Assembly: GCF_008271695.1 (NCBI RefSeq)
Contig: NZ_VKKY01000003.1
Location: 1,460,490-1,524,489, forward strand
Direction of reading: 5' to 3'
Length of the DNA stretch: 64,000 nt
From: Rufibacter hautae
Lineage (GTDB): Bacteria > Bacteroidota > Bacteroidia > Cytophagales > Hymenobacteraceae
Shown here: one piece after another, positions 42,819-51,544 of the stretch
How positions within the stretch are numbered: position 1 is the first letter of the stretch
Layout of the letters: each line of letters begins with the position of its first letter
The notes under the pieces: model-generated
What the model saw: only the letters and a program-made list of their open reading frames with translations
Database searches by the model: none
Told to the model about the DNA's origin: nothing
Position numbers and translations under genes: made by a program

Positions 42819-43673
42819 ATGAAAAAGATTCTTTGCCCGGTAGACTTTTCCAAGACTTCTAACAAGGCCGCTGAGTACGCCGCCCAGATCGCGCAACGTA
42901 CGGGTGCTTCGCTTACCCTCTTGCATGTGATTCACTTGCCCATGATGGATACCACAGAGTCGGCTTTGATGGCCAGCCAGGTATTAGATGAGCAGCGCCG
43001 CGTTGCCGCAGATAAGCTCCATGCCATGTCTCTGCACCTCCAGAACTTATCTGGCCAGGTGGGTGGCCCTGGTTACATGTCTGACTCCAAAGTAACAGAA
43101 GCCTTTCTGGCCGATGCCGTGGAGCGGATGGTGCAGGAAGAAGGCTACGACTTTGTGGTTTTGGGCACTACGGGCGGCGGCAACACCCTGGAGGAAATCC
43201 TGATCGGAAGCAACACCGAGAGTGTGATCTCCCAGGTGAAATGCCCCGTGCTGGCCATCCCGGCCAATGCCACTTACCCAGACATCCACCGCATTGTGTA
43301 CGCCTCAGATTACCAGCCAGAGGATTTCCGAGCCTTGCGGCAAGTGCTGGACTTGGCCGCCGTTTTCCAGGCCGAGGTGGAGGTGGTGCACATCACTTCC
43401 AAAGGTGGAGCAAACGGGGACCGCAACGCCCAGGAATTCATCCAAAAGCTACGCGATGAGTTTGGCGGGCTGAACCTTCAGTTCACCGAAGTGGAGCATG
43501 AAAAGGAGGATGTGGGACTGAAAGATTACCTGAGCAAAACCCATAGCAATATGCTGGCGATCCTGAAAAAACGCCGGTCGTTCTTCAAGAACCTGTTTGG
43601 CATGAGCCTGGCAGAAAAACTAACGTACCAGGCAAAGCTGCCCCTGCTGGTGCTGCACGCAGACGCCGAATAA
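42819..43673 (+). CDS. Tandem universal stress protein
   Basis: A 284-aa two-domain Usp beginning MKKILCPVDFS. The first domain ends with GTTGGGNTLEEILIGSNTE, a good G-x2-G-x9-G(S) nucleotide-binding motif, then KCPVLAIP; the second domain (from about residue 150) lacks it. Role: a general stress-survival protein, probably ATP-binding. It is followed by a DMT exporter at 6 bp, so the two may be cotranscribed. Confidence 0.88.
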   Translation: MKKILCPVDFSKTSNKAAEYAAQIAQRTGASLTLLHVIHLPMMDTTESALMASQVLDEQRRVAADKLHAMSLHLQNLSGQVGGPGYMSDSKVTEAFLADAVERMVQEEGYDFVVLGTTGGGNTLEEILIGSNTESVISQVKCPVLAIPANATYPDIHRIVYASDYQPEDFRALRQVLDLAAVFQAEVEVVHITSKGGANGDRNAQEFIQKLRDEFGGLNLQFTEVEHEKEDVGLKDYLSKTHSNMLAILKKRRSFFKNLFGMSLAEKLTYQAKLPLLVLHADAE

Positions 43674-43679
43674 TATAGT

Positions 43680-44591
43680 ATGCAATCAACTTCTTCTTCC
43701 GGGGCCCCGGCACCTGGATGGCTTAAAATCGCGGCTTTTGCCGCGATTTACATTATCTGGGGTTCCACTTACCTGGCCATTGTTTTCGCCATAGAGACCC
43801 TGCCGCCTTTCCTGATGGCGGGTCTCCGGTTCATGTTTGCCGGGGCTATCCTTTTCACTTGGGCACGTCTGCGCGGGGCCGCTGCGCCATCTGGTCAGCA
43901 TTGGCGTAATACCGCCATTATTGGGGGCTTGCTGCTATTGATAGGAAACGGGGCCGTGGTCTGGGCAGAGCAACGGGTGGCCTCTGGCATTGCTGCATTG
44001 CTGGTTACCACGGAGCCGCTCTGGATTGTGGTTTTGCAGTGGCTGGGCAAAGGCAAAAAGGCGCCTTCTGCCGGCGTGATAGTAGGCTTGGTGCTGGGTG
44101 CCATTGGCATGGTGGTACTGGTGAGTCCCTGGAAACTGGAGGGCGGTTTGGATTTGCTGGGCAGCACGGCCATCTTTTTGTCGGCGGGAGCCTGGGCCTG
44201 GGGTTCGCTGTTCTCCTCCCGGGCATCGCTGCCAACCTCGCCCGTCTTAACCACCGGCATGCAGATGCTATGCGGTGGCGCCCTGCTGGCTTTGGCGGGA
44301 ACTACCTTCGGGGAGTGGCAAACCGCCGATTGGTCCTCGGTAAGTCAGCGTTCCTGGCTTGCTCTGGGCTATCTGGTGGTTTTCGGGTCTTTGATCGCTT
44401 TCTCCGCCTACAGCTGGCTCACCAGGGTGGCGCCGCCTTCGCAGGTGTCTACGTACGCGTATGTGAACCCAGTGATTGCGGTGATTCTGGGCTGGGCCTT
44501 TGCGCATGAGCAGGTCACCATACAAACCCTCATTGCTACGGTGTTGCTGGTGGCCGCCGTGGTCATCATTACGCTTAAAGCCAAACATTAG
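43680..44591 (+). CDS. DMT-superfamily exporter (EamA, YedA-like)
   Basis: A 303-aa membrane protein with ten predicted helices in two EamA repeats. The N-terminal IIWGSTYLAI and AGLRFMFAG segments and the TTEPLWIVVLQ segment are typical of YedA/RhaT-type metabolite exporters. Substrate unknown. It starts 6 bp after the usp stop. A terminator-like hairpin lies downstream but appears to belong to a minus-strand relic. Confidence 0.88.
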   Translation: MQSTSSSGAPAPGWLKIAAFAAIYIIWGSTYLAIVFAIETLPPFLMAGLRFMFAGAILFTWARLRGAAAPSGQHWRNTAIIGGLLLLIGNGAVVWAEQRVASGIAALLVTTEPLWIVVLQWLGKGKKAPSAGVIVGLVLGAIGMVVLVSPWKLEGGLDLLGSTAIFLSAGAWAWGSLFSSRASLPTSPVLTTGMQMLCGGALLALAGTTFGEWQTADWSSVSQRSWLALGYLVVFGSLIAFSAYSWLTRVAPPSQVSTYAYVNPVIAVILGWAFAHEQVTIQTLIATVLLVAAVVIITLKAKH

Positions 44592-44670
44592 CAGGAGGGA
44601 AGGGGCTTATCATATGATATTTCCCTTATCGACTGTCAGCGATTTAGAGCCGATTTTTCCAAAACAAGAC

Positions 44671-44723
44671 AAAAAGACCCGACTCCTACCTAGGTTCATA
44701 GGAGGTAAGTCGGGCCTTTTTGT
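44671..44723 (-). terminator. Terminator, best read on the minus strand
   Basis: Stem AAAAAGACCCGACT / AGTCGGGCCTTTTT with one mismatched pair, 23-nt loop with further pairing, and T-rich sequence after it on the minus strand. It follows the relic at 44739-44819. Confidence 0.6.
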
Positions 44724-44738
44724 ATTTGAGTTTGCCTG

Positions 44739-44819
44739 TTACCTGGGTAATCTCACGCTGAGGGTGCCGCCTACAAACATGTCAAGAGTATGGGGAGAAA
44801 CGCTTGTTCCTATAAGGGT
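44739..44819 (-). pseudogene. C-terminal relic of an outer-membrane-type protein
   Basis: A 26-codon minus-strand stub after an in-frame stop. It ends in HTLDMFVGGTLSVRLPR, an alternating hydrophobic strand like the last strand of an outer-membrane barrel, and is followed at the right distance by an intact terminator. The bulk of the gene would have been deleted. Could be chance. Confidence 0.3.
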
Positions 44820-44930
44820 ACCCTAGTGCAAATTCTGGGAAAACACCCAAGAAACCGTATTTATTCAGTTGGTTTGAAGCAACTCCCTTGGCCTAGATAA
44901 GTAAATAGCAGAAACCATCCCTCATCCGCC

Positions 44931-45782
44931 ATGCCCATCAAACGTGACCGCCTCTACTCCGATGTCCAATTCCTGACCACCCTTCATCCTTCCCGCAGCA
45001 TTGGGCACCCAGAGTCTTTGAAGAAAGCGGCCGCTTACATTGAGACTGAGTTCTGCAAACTAAGCAGTCGCGTCAGCAAGCAGAACCTGCACCTGGGCTT
45101 CCATAACTACATTCTGTCTTACGGACCTGAGGATGGCCCACGCGTGGTGGTAGGGGCGCACTATGATGTGTGTGGAGAAACCCCTGGCGCCGATGACAAT
45201 GCCAGTGCCGTGGCCGGATTGCTGGAACTAGCCCGCGCCATCCACGAGGAGAAACCCGAGGTAAAGCACCGCATTGACTTTGTCGCTTTCAACTTTGAGG
45301 AGCCGCCCTACTTTGCCACCGAGAAAATGGGCAGCGCCGTGCACGCCAACTCCATGAAACGCGATAAGGTAGACGTAAAGCTGATGATCTGCCTGGAGAT
45401 GATCGGGTACTTCACAGACAAACCCAATTCTCAGGAATTCCAGCATGAGTCTCTCCGAAAACTTTATCCCAGTACCGGGAATTTCATAGTGGTGGTAGGC
45501 CGAGCTGGTCAGGAGAAAACGGTGCAGCGCGTGCAGCAGTTCATGAAGGAGCATTCGCGCATTGACGTGCAGTCCATCGCTGCCCCGCCGGAGTTGCCAG
45601 GCGTGGGCCTCTCTGATCACCGCAACTACTGGGCCCAGGGGTATCAGGCGGTCATGATCAACGATACCTCTTTCCTGAGAAACCCGCACTACCACCAGAC
45701 CACCGATACCATTGACACCCTGGACTTCGCCCGGATGACCGAGGTAGTGCGTGGCGTTTACGCGGCTATGTTGAATTTCTAA
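44931..45782 (+). CDS. M28-family metallopeptidase
   Basis: A 283-aa zinc aminopeptidase-like enzyme. The metal and catalytic residues are visible: H77 (GAHYDV), D88 (GADDNAS), E123-E124 (FNFEEPP) and a C-terminal His in NPHYHQTTDT; the second-shell Glu/Asp is in LEMIGY. There is no signal peptide, so a cytosolic location is likely, unlike many secreted M28 enzymes. Substrate unknown. Single gene. Confidence 0.88.
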   Translation: MPIKRDRLYSDVQFLTTLHPSRSIGHPESLKKAAAYIETEFCKLSSRVSKQNLHLGFHNYILSYGPEDGPRVVVGAHYDVCGETPGADDNASAVAGLLELARAIHEEKPEVKHRIDFVAFNFEEPPYFATEKMGSAVHANSMKRDKVDVKLMICLEMIGYFTDKPNSQEFQHESLRKLYPSTGNFIVVVGRAGQEKTVQRVQQFMKEHSRIDVQSIAAPPELPGVGLSDHRNYWAQGYQAVMINDTSFLRNPHYHQTTDTIDTLDFARMTEVVRGVYAAMLNF

Positions 45783-46002
45783 GGGAAATGTTCTGGTTTA
45801 TACCTCGCTGATTTGCAGTTGAATGCGTTTTCTGTATTAGAAAAATGAAAGTAGCATGGTGCGTATAAACCACCATCTCTTTATAAATGTGAGTTCTGTA
45901 AACACCCTTTCTTCTATAAAAAAGAGGTTTCTGTTGCTTGTGCCTGAAAATCAACGGTTGAACTCAGTTGATTTGTCCTGAAGAGAAAAAAGCTTAAATT
46001 TA

Positions 46003-46028
46003 TTTTGCAATATTTTATTATATTTTTG
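46003..46028 (+). promoter_or_regulatory. Possible promoter of the beta-propeller gene
   Basis: TTTTG at 46003-46007 and TATTTTTG at 46021-46028, in a very AT-rich stretch. The spacing (13 bp) is shorter than at the better promoters here, so confidence is low. Confidence 0.3.
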
Positions 46029-46065
46029 TACTTCGCAGAATATAAAATATTGTTATTCTGTAGTT

Positions 46066-47028
46066 ATGAAAAGGAGTATCCCCCTATTGTTAATAGGCTG
46101 TTTTTGTTTCACCGCTCATCTTTCCTTTAGCCAAACCAAACTGAAACCCCTTGCGCTTATGAAGCACGAGGATAATCTCATGTTCCAGAATGCGGTTTTC
46201 TCCCCAGACGGAAACCAGTTTGTGTCTGTGGGGAACCAGGGAATGCTGTATCTCTGGGATGTAGCCCAATCTTACCCGGTGAGTTTCAAGAAAGTGCATG
46301 AAGGCGTGGCGCTTTCCTGCGCTTATTCCAAAGACGGCAAATACATTGTCACCGGCGGAGAGGAAAAGTCGATCAAGGTGATCCTGGCCCGGGACCTGAG
46401 CGTGGTGAAGAGCATCACCGGATTGCCCGCTAAGGTGCGCGAGTTGGCCATCTCTGGTAACCGGTTGGTGGCTTTGCTGCAGAACAATGAGATCCAGGTC
46501 TATAACCTTGATACCTGGCAGCGGGTAGGCAAGCCCCGTTACGCCGCCAAAGACTCAAAGATCGTGTTCAGCAACAGCGGAGACCGGTTCTATGTCTGGT
46601 TTTCCACCCGCATCAACGTTTTCTCAGCCAAAGACGGGGAAGTAGTAAAGGTTTTCAACACGAACTTCGCCACGCCTACAGACATGGCCATCAGCCCGGA
46701 TGACCAGTTCCTGGCCGTAGGTTTCGGGCAGGCCGATGACATTATCCGGATTTATGACACCGATGATTTCAAGCAGACCAAAGCCGTGAAAAAGAACGGA
46801 TCCGGGGATTTCGCCAACGGCATGTCTTTCTTCAACAACAGCAACAAGCTGCTGTACACCTCCAACGCCGGCAGTTCCACCGCGAAAATCTTTGACCTGG
46901 AGAACGGGAAAGACACCCCGGTGCTGAAAGGAACGCCCTCTAACCGCATTTCCATCTCCAAAGACGATTCCAAGGTGATCCTGGGTCCTAAAGCGTCAAA
47001 TTCCATCCAGTTGATGTCTGTCATTTAA
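46066..47028 (+). CDS. Secreted WD40-type beta-propeller protein
   Basis: A 320-aa protein with a signal peptide (about 1-22, ending LSFSQ). Repeating blade motifs are visible: NAVFSPDGNQFVSVGNQGMLYLWD, CAYSKDGKYIVTGGEEKSIKV, and AISPDDQFLAVGFG, shortened here. Propellers scaffold protein complexes; the partner is unknown. AT-rich sequence upstream and a strong terminator downstream bound it as a single gene. Confidence 0.85.
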   Translation: MKRSIPLLLIGCFCFTAHLSFSQTKLKPLALMKHEDNLMFQNAVFSPDGNQFVSVGNQGMLYLWDVAQSYPVSFKKVHEGVALSCAYSKDGKYIVTGGEEKSIKVILARDLSVVKSITGLPAKVRELAISGNRLVALLQNNEIQVYNLDTWQRVGKPRYAAKDSKIVFSNSGDRFYVWFSTRINVFSAKDGEVVKVFNTNFATPTDMAISPDDQFLAVGFGQADDIIRIYDTDDFKQTKAVKKNGSGDFANGMSFFNNSNKLLYTSNAGSSTAKIFDLENGKDTPVLKGTPSNRISISKDDSKVILGPKASNSIQLMSVI

Positions 47029-47062
47029 CGCTGTTTAGAGTTTGTTTTCCAAAAAGAAGCCC

Positions 47063-47106
47063 TAAAACAGAGAAGCCGGCCCCACAAGGCCGGCTTCTCT
47101 GTTTTA
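47063..47106. terminator. Strong bidirectional terminator
   Basis: Perfect 19-bp stem (47063-47081 with 47088-47106; ACAGAGAAGCCGGCC type) with a CCACAA loop, between convergent genes. Confidence 0.9.
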
Positions 47107-47131
47107 AAAGAATGGTGAGATTGTCCCAAGC

Positions 47132-48190
47132 TTAGGCGCTGGTGTTTTCCAGGCTGGCCATGTCAATCACGAAACGGTATTTCACATCACCGGCCAGCAT
47201 GCGGTCATAGGCCGTGTTGATCTGGTTGATGTTGATGACCTCAATGTCTGACAAGATGTTGTGCTCAGCGCAGTAGTCCAGCATCTCCTGGGTCTCGGCA
47301 ATGCCGCCAATCAAAGAACCGGCAATTCTGCGGCGCCCGAAGATAAGGGTAGCGGCATGCAACTCAGGGGCCTCCGGCGGAACACCCAGCAGTATCATGG
47401 TGCCATCGCGGCGCAGCAGGCTGGTGTACATATCCAGGCTCACTTTCGCAGAAACGGTGTTGATGATGAAATCGAAATATCCGGTTACTCCCTTCAGGGC
47501 ATCGGCGTCTTTGGTTACCACAAACTTGTGGGCACCCAGTGATTGGGCATCGGCTTCTTTAGAAGGGGAAGTACTCAGAACGGTCACCTCGGCGCCCATA
47601 GACGCGGCTAGTTTCACAGCCATGTGGCCCAATCCGCCCAAGCCTACCACGCCCACACGGTGGCCCTGGCCTACATTCCAGTGCCGCAGAGGCGAGAACG
47701 TGGTGATGCCGGCGCATAAGAGCGGCGCTACCCGAGCCAGGTCCTGGTCTTCCCTTATTTTCAGCACGAAGTTCTCAGACACCACAATGAGGTTAGAGTA
47801 TCCGCCGTAAGTAGGAGTGTCCAGACCGGGCTCTGGGCTGTTGTAAGTGCCTACAAAACCGTTCTCACAGTACTGCTCCAGGCCATCGGCGCAGCTGGGG
47901 CAAGATTGGCAGGAACCTACCATACAACCCACCCCGGCCATTTCACCTACCGCGAATTTCTGCACGTGGTCGCCTACTTTCACAATGCGGCCCACAATCT
48001 CGTGGCCGGGCACCACCGGGTACAGGGCGCCTCCCCATTCGCCTTTGGCGGTGTGCAGGTCTGAGTGGCACACGCCACAGAACAGGATCTCAATCTGGAC
48101 ATCGTGTGGACCAACCTCGCGGCGCTCAAAGTTAAAAGGGGCCAGCGGCGAGTTAGGGTCAAAAGCGGCGTAACCTTTGGTTTCTATCAT
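47132..48190 (-). CDS. Zinc-dependent NAD(P) alcohol dehydrogenase
   Basis: A 352-aa medium-chain dehydrogenase of the cinnamyl-alcohol/YahK-like group, which reduces aldehydes with NADPH. Start placed at 48190 (MIETKGYAAF); a 35-residue upstream extension is non-coding in character. Catalytic zinc ligands C41 (GVCHSDLH), H63 and E64; structural zinc C94, C97, C100 and C108; Rossmann motif VGLGGLGHMA. A TATCTTTG -7-like element lies on the minus strand at 48230-48237. Substrate unknown. Confidence 0.92.
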   Translation of the reverse strand: MIETKGYAAFDPNSPLAPFNFERREVGPHDVQIEILFCGVCHSDLHTAKGEWGGALYPVVPGHEIVGRIVKVGDHVQKFAVGEMAGVGCMVGSCQSCPSCADGLEQYCENGFVGTYNSPEPGLDTPTYGGYSNLIVVSENFVLKIREDQDLARVAPLLCAGITTFSPLRHWNVGQGHRVGVVGLGGLGHMAVKLAASMGAEVTVLSTSPSKEADAQSLGAHKFVVTKDADALKGVTGYFDFIINTVSAKVSLDMYTSLLRRDGTMILLGVPPEAPELHAATLIFGRRRIAGSLIGGIAETQEMLDYCAEHNILSDIEVININQINTAYDRMLAGDVKYRFVIDMASLENTSA

Positions 48191-48387
48191 AGTTTTGTTT
48201 TTTGTATTACGGATGAATGAGGTAACCTTCAAAGATACGGGAAGATGGCCGCAGGGATTTGCTCCTTTTCTGGTTCCGCTTTCTGGGGAAACCAAAAGCC
48301 TGGTTTTCAGGTGCTGTTATCCAGGAAACCAACTTGCCGGCTAACCTATGTCTTTTCCGTTTTAGGCGTGTTTTCGGGGAAAGAAGC

Positions 48388-49323
48388 CTAAAACGGCAGG
48401 TTGCCCACGTCAATGTTGCCACCGGATAGAATCACGCCTACTTTCTGGCTGGCGTACTCTTCCTTATTGCGCAACAAAGCCGCCAATGCTACCGCGCTGG
48501 ACGGTTCCACTACAATCTTGAGGCGCTCCCAGATGAGCCGCAGGGCCGCAATAATCTCCTTTTCCTCTACCCTGATGATCTTCGCCACGTGCTGCCGAAT
48601 GATGGGGAAGTTGATGTCACCCAGTTGGGTACGCAGGCCATCGGCCAGGGTGTTGGTGGTGTCATTAGATTCAATCTGTCCGCTCAGGAGGGATCGGTAC
48701 GCGTCATCTGCCTCAAAGGGCTCGCCACCAATTACTTTGGTGTCTTTCCCGAAGAAATGGGCCGCCAGCGCGGTGCCGCCAATAAGCCCGCCGCCACCCA
48801 CCGGTGAGAAAATGTAGCGCAGACCGGGTTGGTCTTCCAGCAATTCCAGGGCTGCCGTGCCTTGGCCCAGAATCACGTCTTTGTCATTAGACGGGTGAAT
48901 GAAGAAAGCCCCGGTCTCCTTTTCTACCTGCGCGGCCACTTTTTCGCGCGCGATGGGGTTAGAGGCGCATTCCACTATTTCAGCGCCGTAACCGCATACA
49001 GCATCTTTCTTCACCTGCGGGGCATTTTCTGGCATGACAATGTAGGCTTTCACGCCAATGCTTTGGGCCGCCAGCGCCAGCGCCTGCGCGAAGTTGCCGG
49101 AGGAATGGGTGACCACGCCCCGGGTTTTCTGGTCCTCGGTAACCTGCAGCACGGCATTCATGGCGCCCCGGATCTTGAAAGCTCCCGTCCGCTGGAAATT
49201 CTCACACTTGAAAAAAACCTGCGCACCAGTGATTTCATTAAGTAACCGGGACGTGAGAACGGGGGTACGGTGGATGAAGGGCGTAATTCTTGCCTGCGTG
49301 GCAAGCAGATCTTCTTTCTGCAT
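48388..49323 (-). CDS. PLP-dependent threonine/serine dehydratase or serine racemase
   Basis: A 311-aa fold-type II PLP enzyme. The Schiff-base lysine is K50 (GAFKIRGA); the substrate loop SSGNFAQALA and the phosphate loop GGGGLIGG are both present, and the C-terminal LSGGNID carries the pyridine-contacting position. There is no regulatory ACT domain, so it is the catabolic/racemase type, not biosynthetic IlvA. Whether dehydratase or racemase activity dominates cannot be read here. A hairpin of the recurring family lies just past the stop. Confidence 0.88.
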   Translation of the reverse strand: MQKEDLLATQARITPFIHRTPVLTSRLLNEITGAQVFFKCENFQRTGAFKIRGAMNAVLQVTEDQKTRGVVTHSSGNFAQALALAAQSIGVKAYIVMPENAPQVKKDAVCGYGAEIVECASNPIAREKVAAQVEKETGAFFIHPSNDKDVILGQGTAALELLEDQPGLRYIFSPVGGGGLIGGTALAAHFFGKDTKVIGGEPFEADDAYRSLLSGQIESNDTTNTLADGLRTQLGDINFPIIRQHVAKIIRVEEKEIIAALRLIWERLKIVVEPSSAVALAALLRNKEEYASQKVGVILSGGNIDVGNLPF

Positions 49324-49449
49324 ATTGGTTAGATGATGGGGTATAGCTTGGCAAATAGTTCTACTTGCAAAGGAAACAAATGCCAGGAAAATGGAAAGTG
49401 TTTGCAGAGGATTATCACTATGGAAAAGAGAGTCTTTGCCCGGAAAAAC

Positions 49450-49481
49450 AAAACGGCCACCTACAGAGAGGTGGCCGTTTT
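49450..49481 (-). terminator. Terminator of the catalase gene
   Basis: Perfect 13-bp stem AAAACGGCCACCT / AGGTGGCCGTTTT with an ACAGAG loop, 22 bp past the catalase stop. Confidence 0.85.
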
Positions 49482-49503
49482 TACGCCGTTTTCTAAAAAA
49501 CCA

Positions 49504-51111
49504 TTAATAAGGATCAGCAGGATGTGACACCTGCTTGGCTTGGTCAATGCCTTCCTGCGGAGAGATAGCCCCGATTGGGCCTTTGTCATCTTGGGACTTG
49601 GTGGTTTTCGCCAGGCCTTCGGCTACTCGCCGGCCGTAATCCTCGTCGGCAAGCGTGAAGTGCTCAATCATCTTGTCCTGGATGCGCTTATCGGCGGTAG
49701 CCAAGGTGTTCACCAGGTTAGTAATCAAGTCGTCGCGCTCCCAGTCCTGGAAGTTGCGGTAGGTGTCACCGGCTTGCTTGAAGTCATTGGTGCGGTCAAT
49801 TTTCTGGCGCACCAGGTTGGCTTCATAGCGTGGCTCGTAATCTTTGCCGGCTTTGGGAGCCTCTTTCACGTTGTTGAGGGTAGAGGGCTCGTAGTTGATG
49901 TGCGGGTTCTGGCCATCGCCGAAATCTGAATGGAAAGACATCTGGCCGCCGCGCTGGTTGGTCACCACCTTGGCTTTTGGCGCATTGATGGGCAACTGCA
50001 GGTAGTTGGCTCCTACGCGGTACCGCTGGGTATCTGAGTAGGAGAAGGTACGGCCCTGCAGCATTTTGTCATCTGAGAACTCCAGCCCGTCTACCAGCAC
50101 CCCGGTCCCGAAAGCAGATTGCTCTACCTCGTTGAAGTAGTCCACGGGGTTGCGGTTCAGGGTCATCTTGCCTACCGGCAGGAACGGAAACTGCTCAATG
50201 GGCCACAGTTTGGTGTCATCCAACGGATCAAAGTCCAGTTCTGGGTGGTCATCGTCGCTCATGATCTGCACGCACAGCTCCCACTCTGGGAAGTTTCCTT
50301 CTTTGATGGCATCAAAAAGATCCTGGGTGGCGTGGTTGAAGTTTTTGCCCTGAATCTCCTGGGCCTCGGCTTGGGTTAAGTTGCGGATGCCTTGCAGCGG
50401 TTCCCAATGGTATTTCACCAGCACTGCCTGACCGTCTGCGTTTACCCATTTGTAGGTGTTCACGCCGGAGCCCTGCATTTGGCGGTAGTTGGCCGGAATT
50501 CCCCACGGAGAAAACAGGAACGTGGCCATGTGGGTAGACTCTGGGGTATTCGCGATAAAGTCAAAGATGCGCTCGCCGCTCTGGATGTTGGTGACCGGAT
50601 CTGGCTTCTGGGAGTGGATCAGGTCTGGGAATTTCATGGCATCCCGGATGAAGAAGATCTTCAGGTTGTTGCCCACCAAATCCCAGTTTCCGTCTTCGGT
50701 GTAGAATTTAACCGCAAAACCGCGCGGGTCACGCAGGGTCTCCGGTGAGTGGCCACCATGGCCTACGGTGGAGAAACGTACAAAAACATCGGTTTTCTTT
50801 CCTTTCTCCTGGAACAGTTTGGCGCGGGTATATTTGGCAATAGGCTCACCGCCTACGTTACCGTATGCTTCAAATACACCGTGGGCCCCAGCTCCTCTGG
50901 CGTGCACCACGCGCTCAGGAATCCGTTCCCGGTCAAAATGGCTTATCTTTTCAATGAAGTGATAGTTCTCCAGGGTGGCGGGGCCACGGTTGCCTATCGT
51001 TCGGATGTTCTGGTTGTCTGTCACCGGATGGCCTTGCCGGGTGGTGAGGTTTTGGCTCTCCTGGCCGTTGCCTCCGGCTTGACCGTTTGACTTTTCCTGA
51101 TCTTTTTCCAT
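49504..51111 (-). CDS. katA: Monofunctional heme catalase
   Basis: Dismutates hydrogen peroxide. Length 535 aa, small-subunit type. Catalytic His H70 ([12 protein letters not shown]), distal Asn in [12 protein letters not shown], and heme-ligating Tyr in [10 protein letters not shown] short polar N-terminal tail (Glu/Gln/Asn/Gly-rich, about 1-40) precedes the core. No signal peptide. It is a single gene with its own terminator; I see no OxyR- or PerR-type site I would defend. Confidence 0.97.
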   Translation of the reverse strand: MEKDQEKSNGQAGGNGQESQNLTTRQGHPVTDNQNIRTIGNRGPATLENYHFIEKISHFDRERIPERVVHARGAGAHGVFEAYGNVGGEPIAKYTRAKLFQEKGKKTDVFVRFSTVGHGGHSPETLRDPRGFAVKFYTEDGNWDLVGNNLKIFFIRDAMKFPDLIHSQKPDPVTNIQSGERIFDFIANTPESTHMATFLFSPWGIPANYRQMQGSGVNTYKWVNADGQAVLVKYHWEPLQGIRNLTQAEAQEIQGKNFNHATQDLFDAIKEGNFPEWELCVQIMSDDDHPELDFDPLDDTKLWPIEQFPFLPVGKMTLNRNPVDYFNEVEQSAFGTGVLVDGLEFSDDKMLQGRTFSYSDTQRYRVGANYLQLPINAPKAKVVTNQRGGQMSFHSDFGDGQNPHINYEPSTLNNVKEAPKAGKDYEPRYEANLVRQKIDRTNDFKQAGDTYRNFQDWERDDLITNLVNTLATADKRIQDKMIEHFTLADEDYGRRVAEGLAKTTKSQDDKGPIGAISPQEGIDQAKQVSHPADPY

Positions 51112-51544
51112 AGAATGACTGGGGTTTTAGGATGATACTAAATCTAACGAACTCCTTTGATGTGGGTTCTAAATTTTAAAGCCTATATAAACCAACGCCC
51201 CTTTAAAGGACTTAAGTACTTATAACCTTGATTTATACGCCTTGTTAACCAAAGGTGTCAGTTTGAGGCTTATGTATCAAATTGATAATAGCTATCTTTT
51301 TATAGCAAGCCTCTATAATGTGCAGCAAGTAGCTTGAGGCTAGGAACAAAAGGGTAGGAGCGCGGACATCACTAGGAGCTGAATTTTTTGGCACGTCGAT
51401 GCCAGTGGTGGGTGCCTCACCTTCAATTTACCTCACCCTTCTGGAAAATAGGTTAGAATGAAGACAGCATTTACAGGCTGTTTTCAGAAAACAGCGCCTA
51501 AAACAGAAAAGTCTGTTTCAAGCTCTCAAGAGAAGACTGATTTA
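51112..51544. other. Gap between katA and sbcD
   Basis: No gene. It contains a hairpin GCTGTTTT-CAG-AAAACAGC at 51477-51495, part of the recurring family and a plausible sbcD terminator. AT-rich sequence just upstream of katA presumably holds its promoter, but no clean TAnnTTTG was found. Confidence 0.5.

Larger units (their letters stand above)
44592..44930. other. Gap holding a hairpin and a gene relic
   Basis: Contains the terminator at 44671-44723 and a 26-codon minus-strand relic at 44739-44819. Otherwise nothing recognisable before the peptidase gene. Confidence 0.5.
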
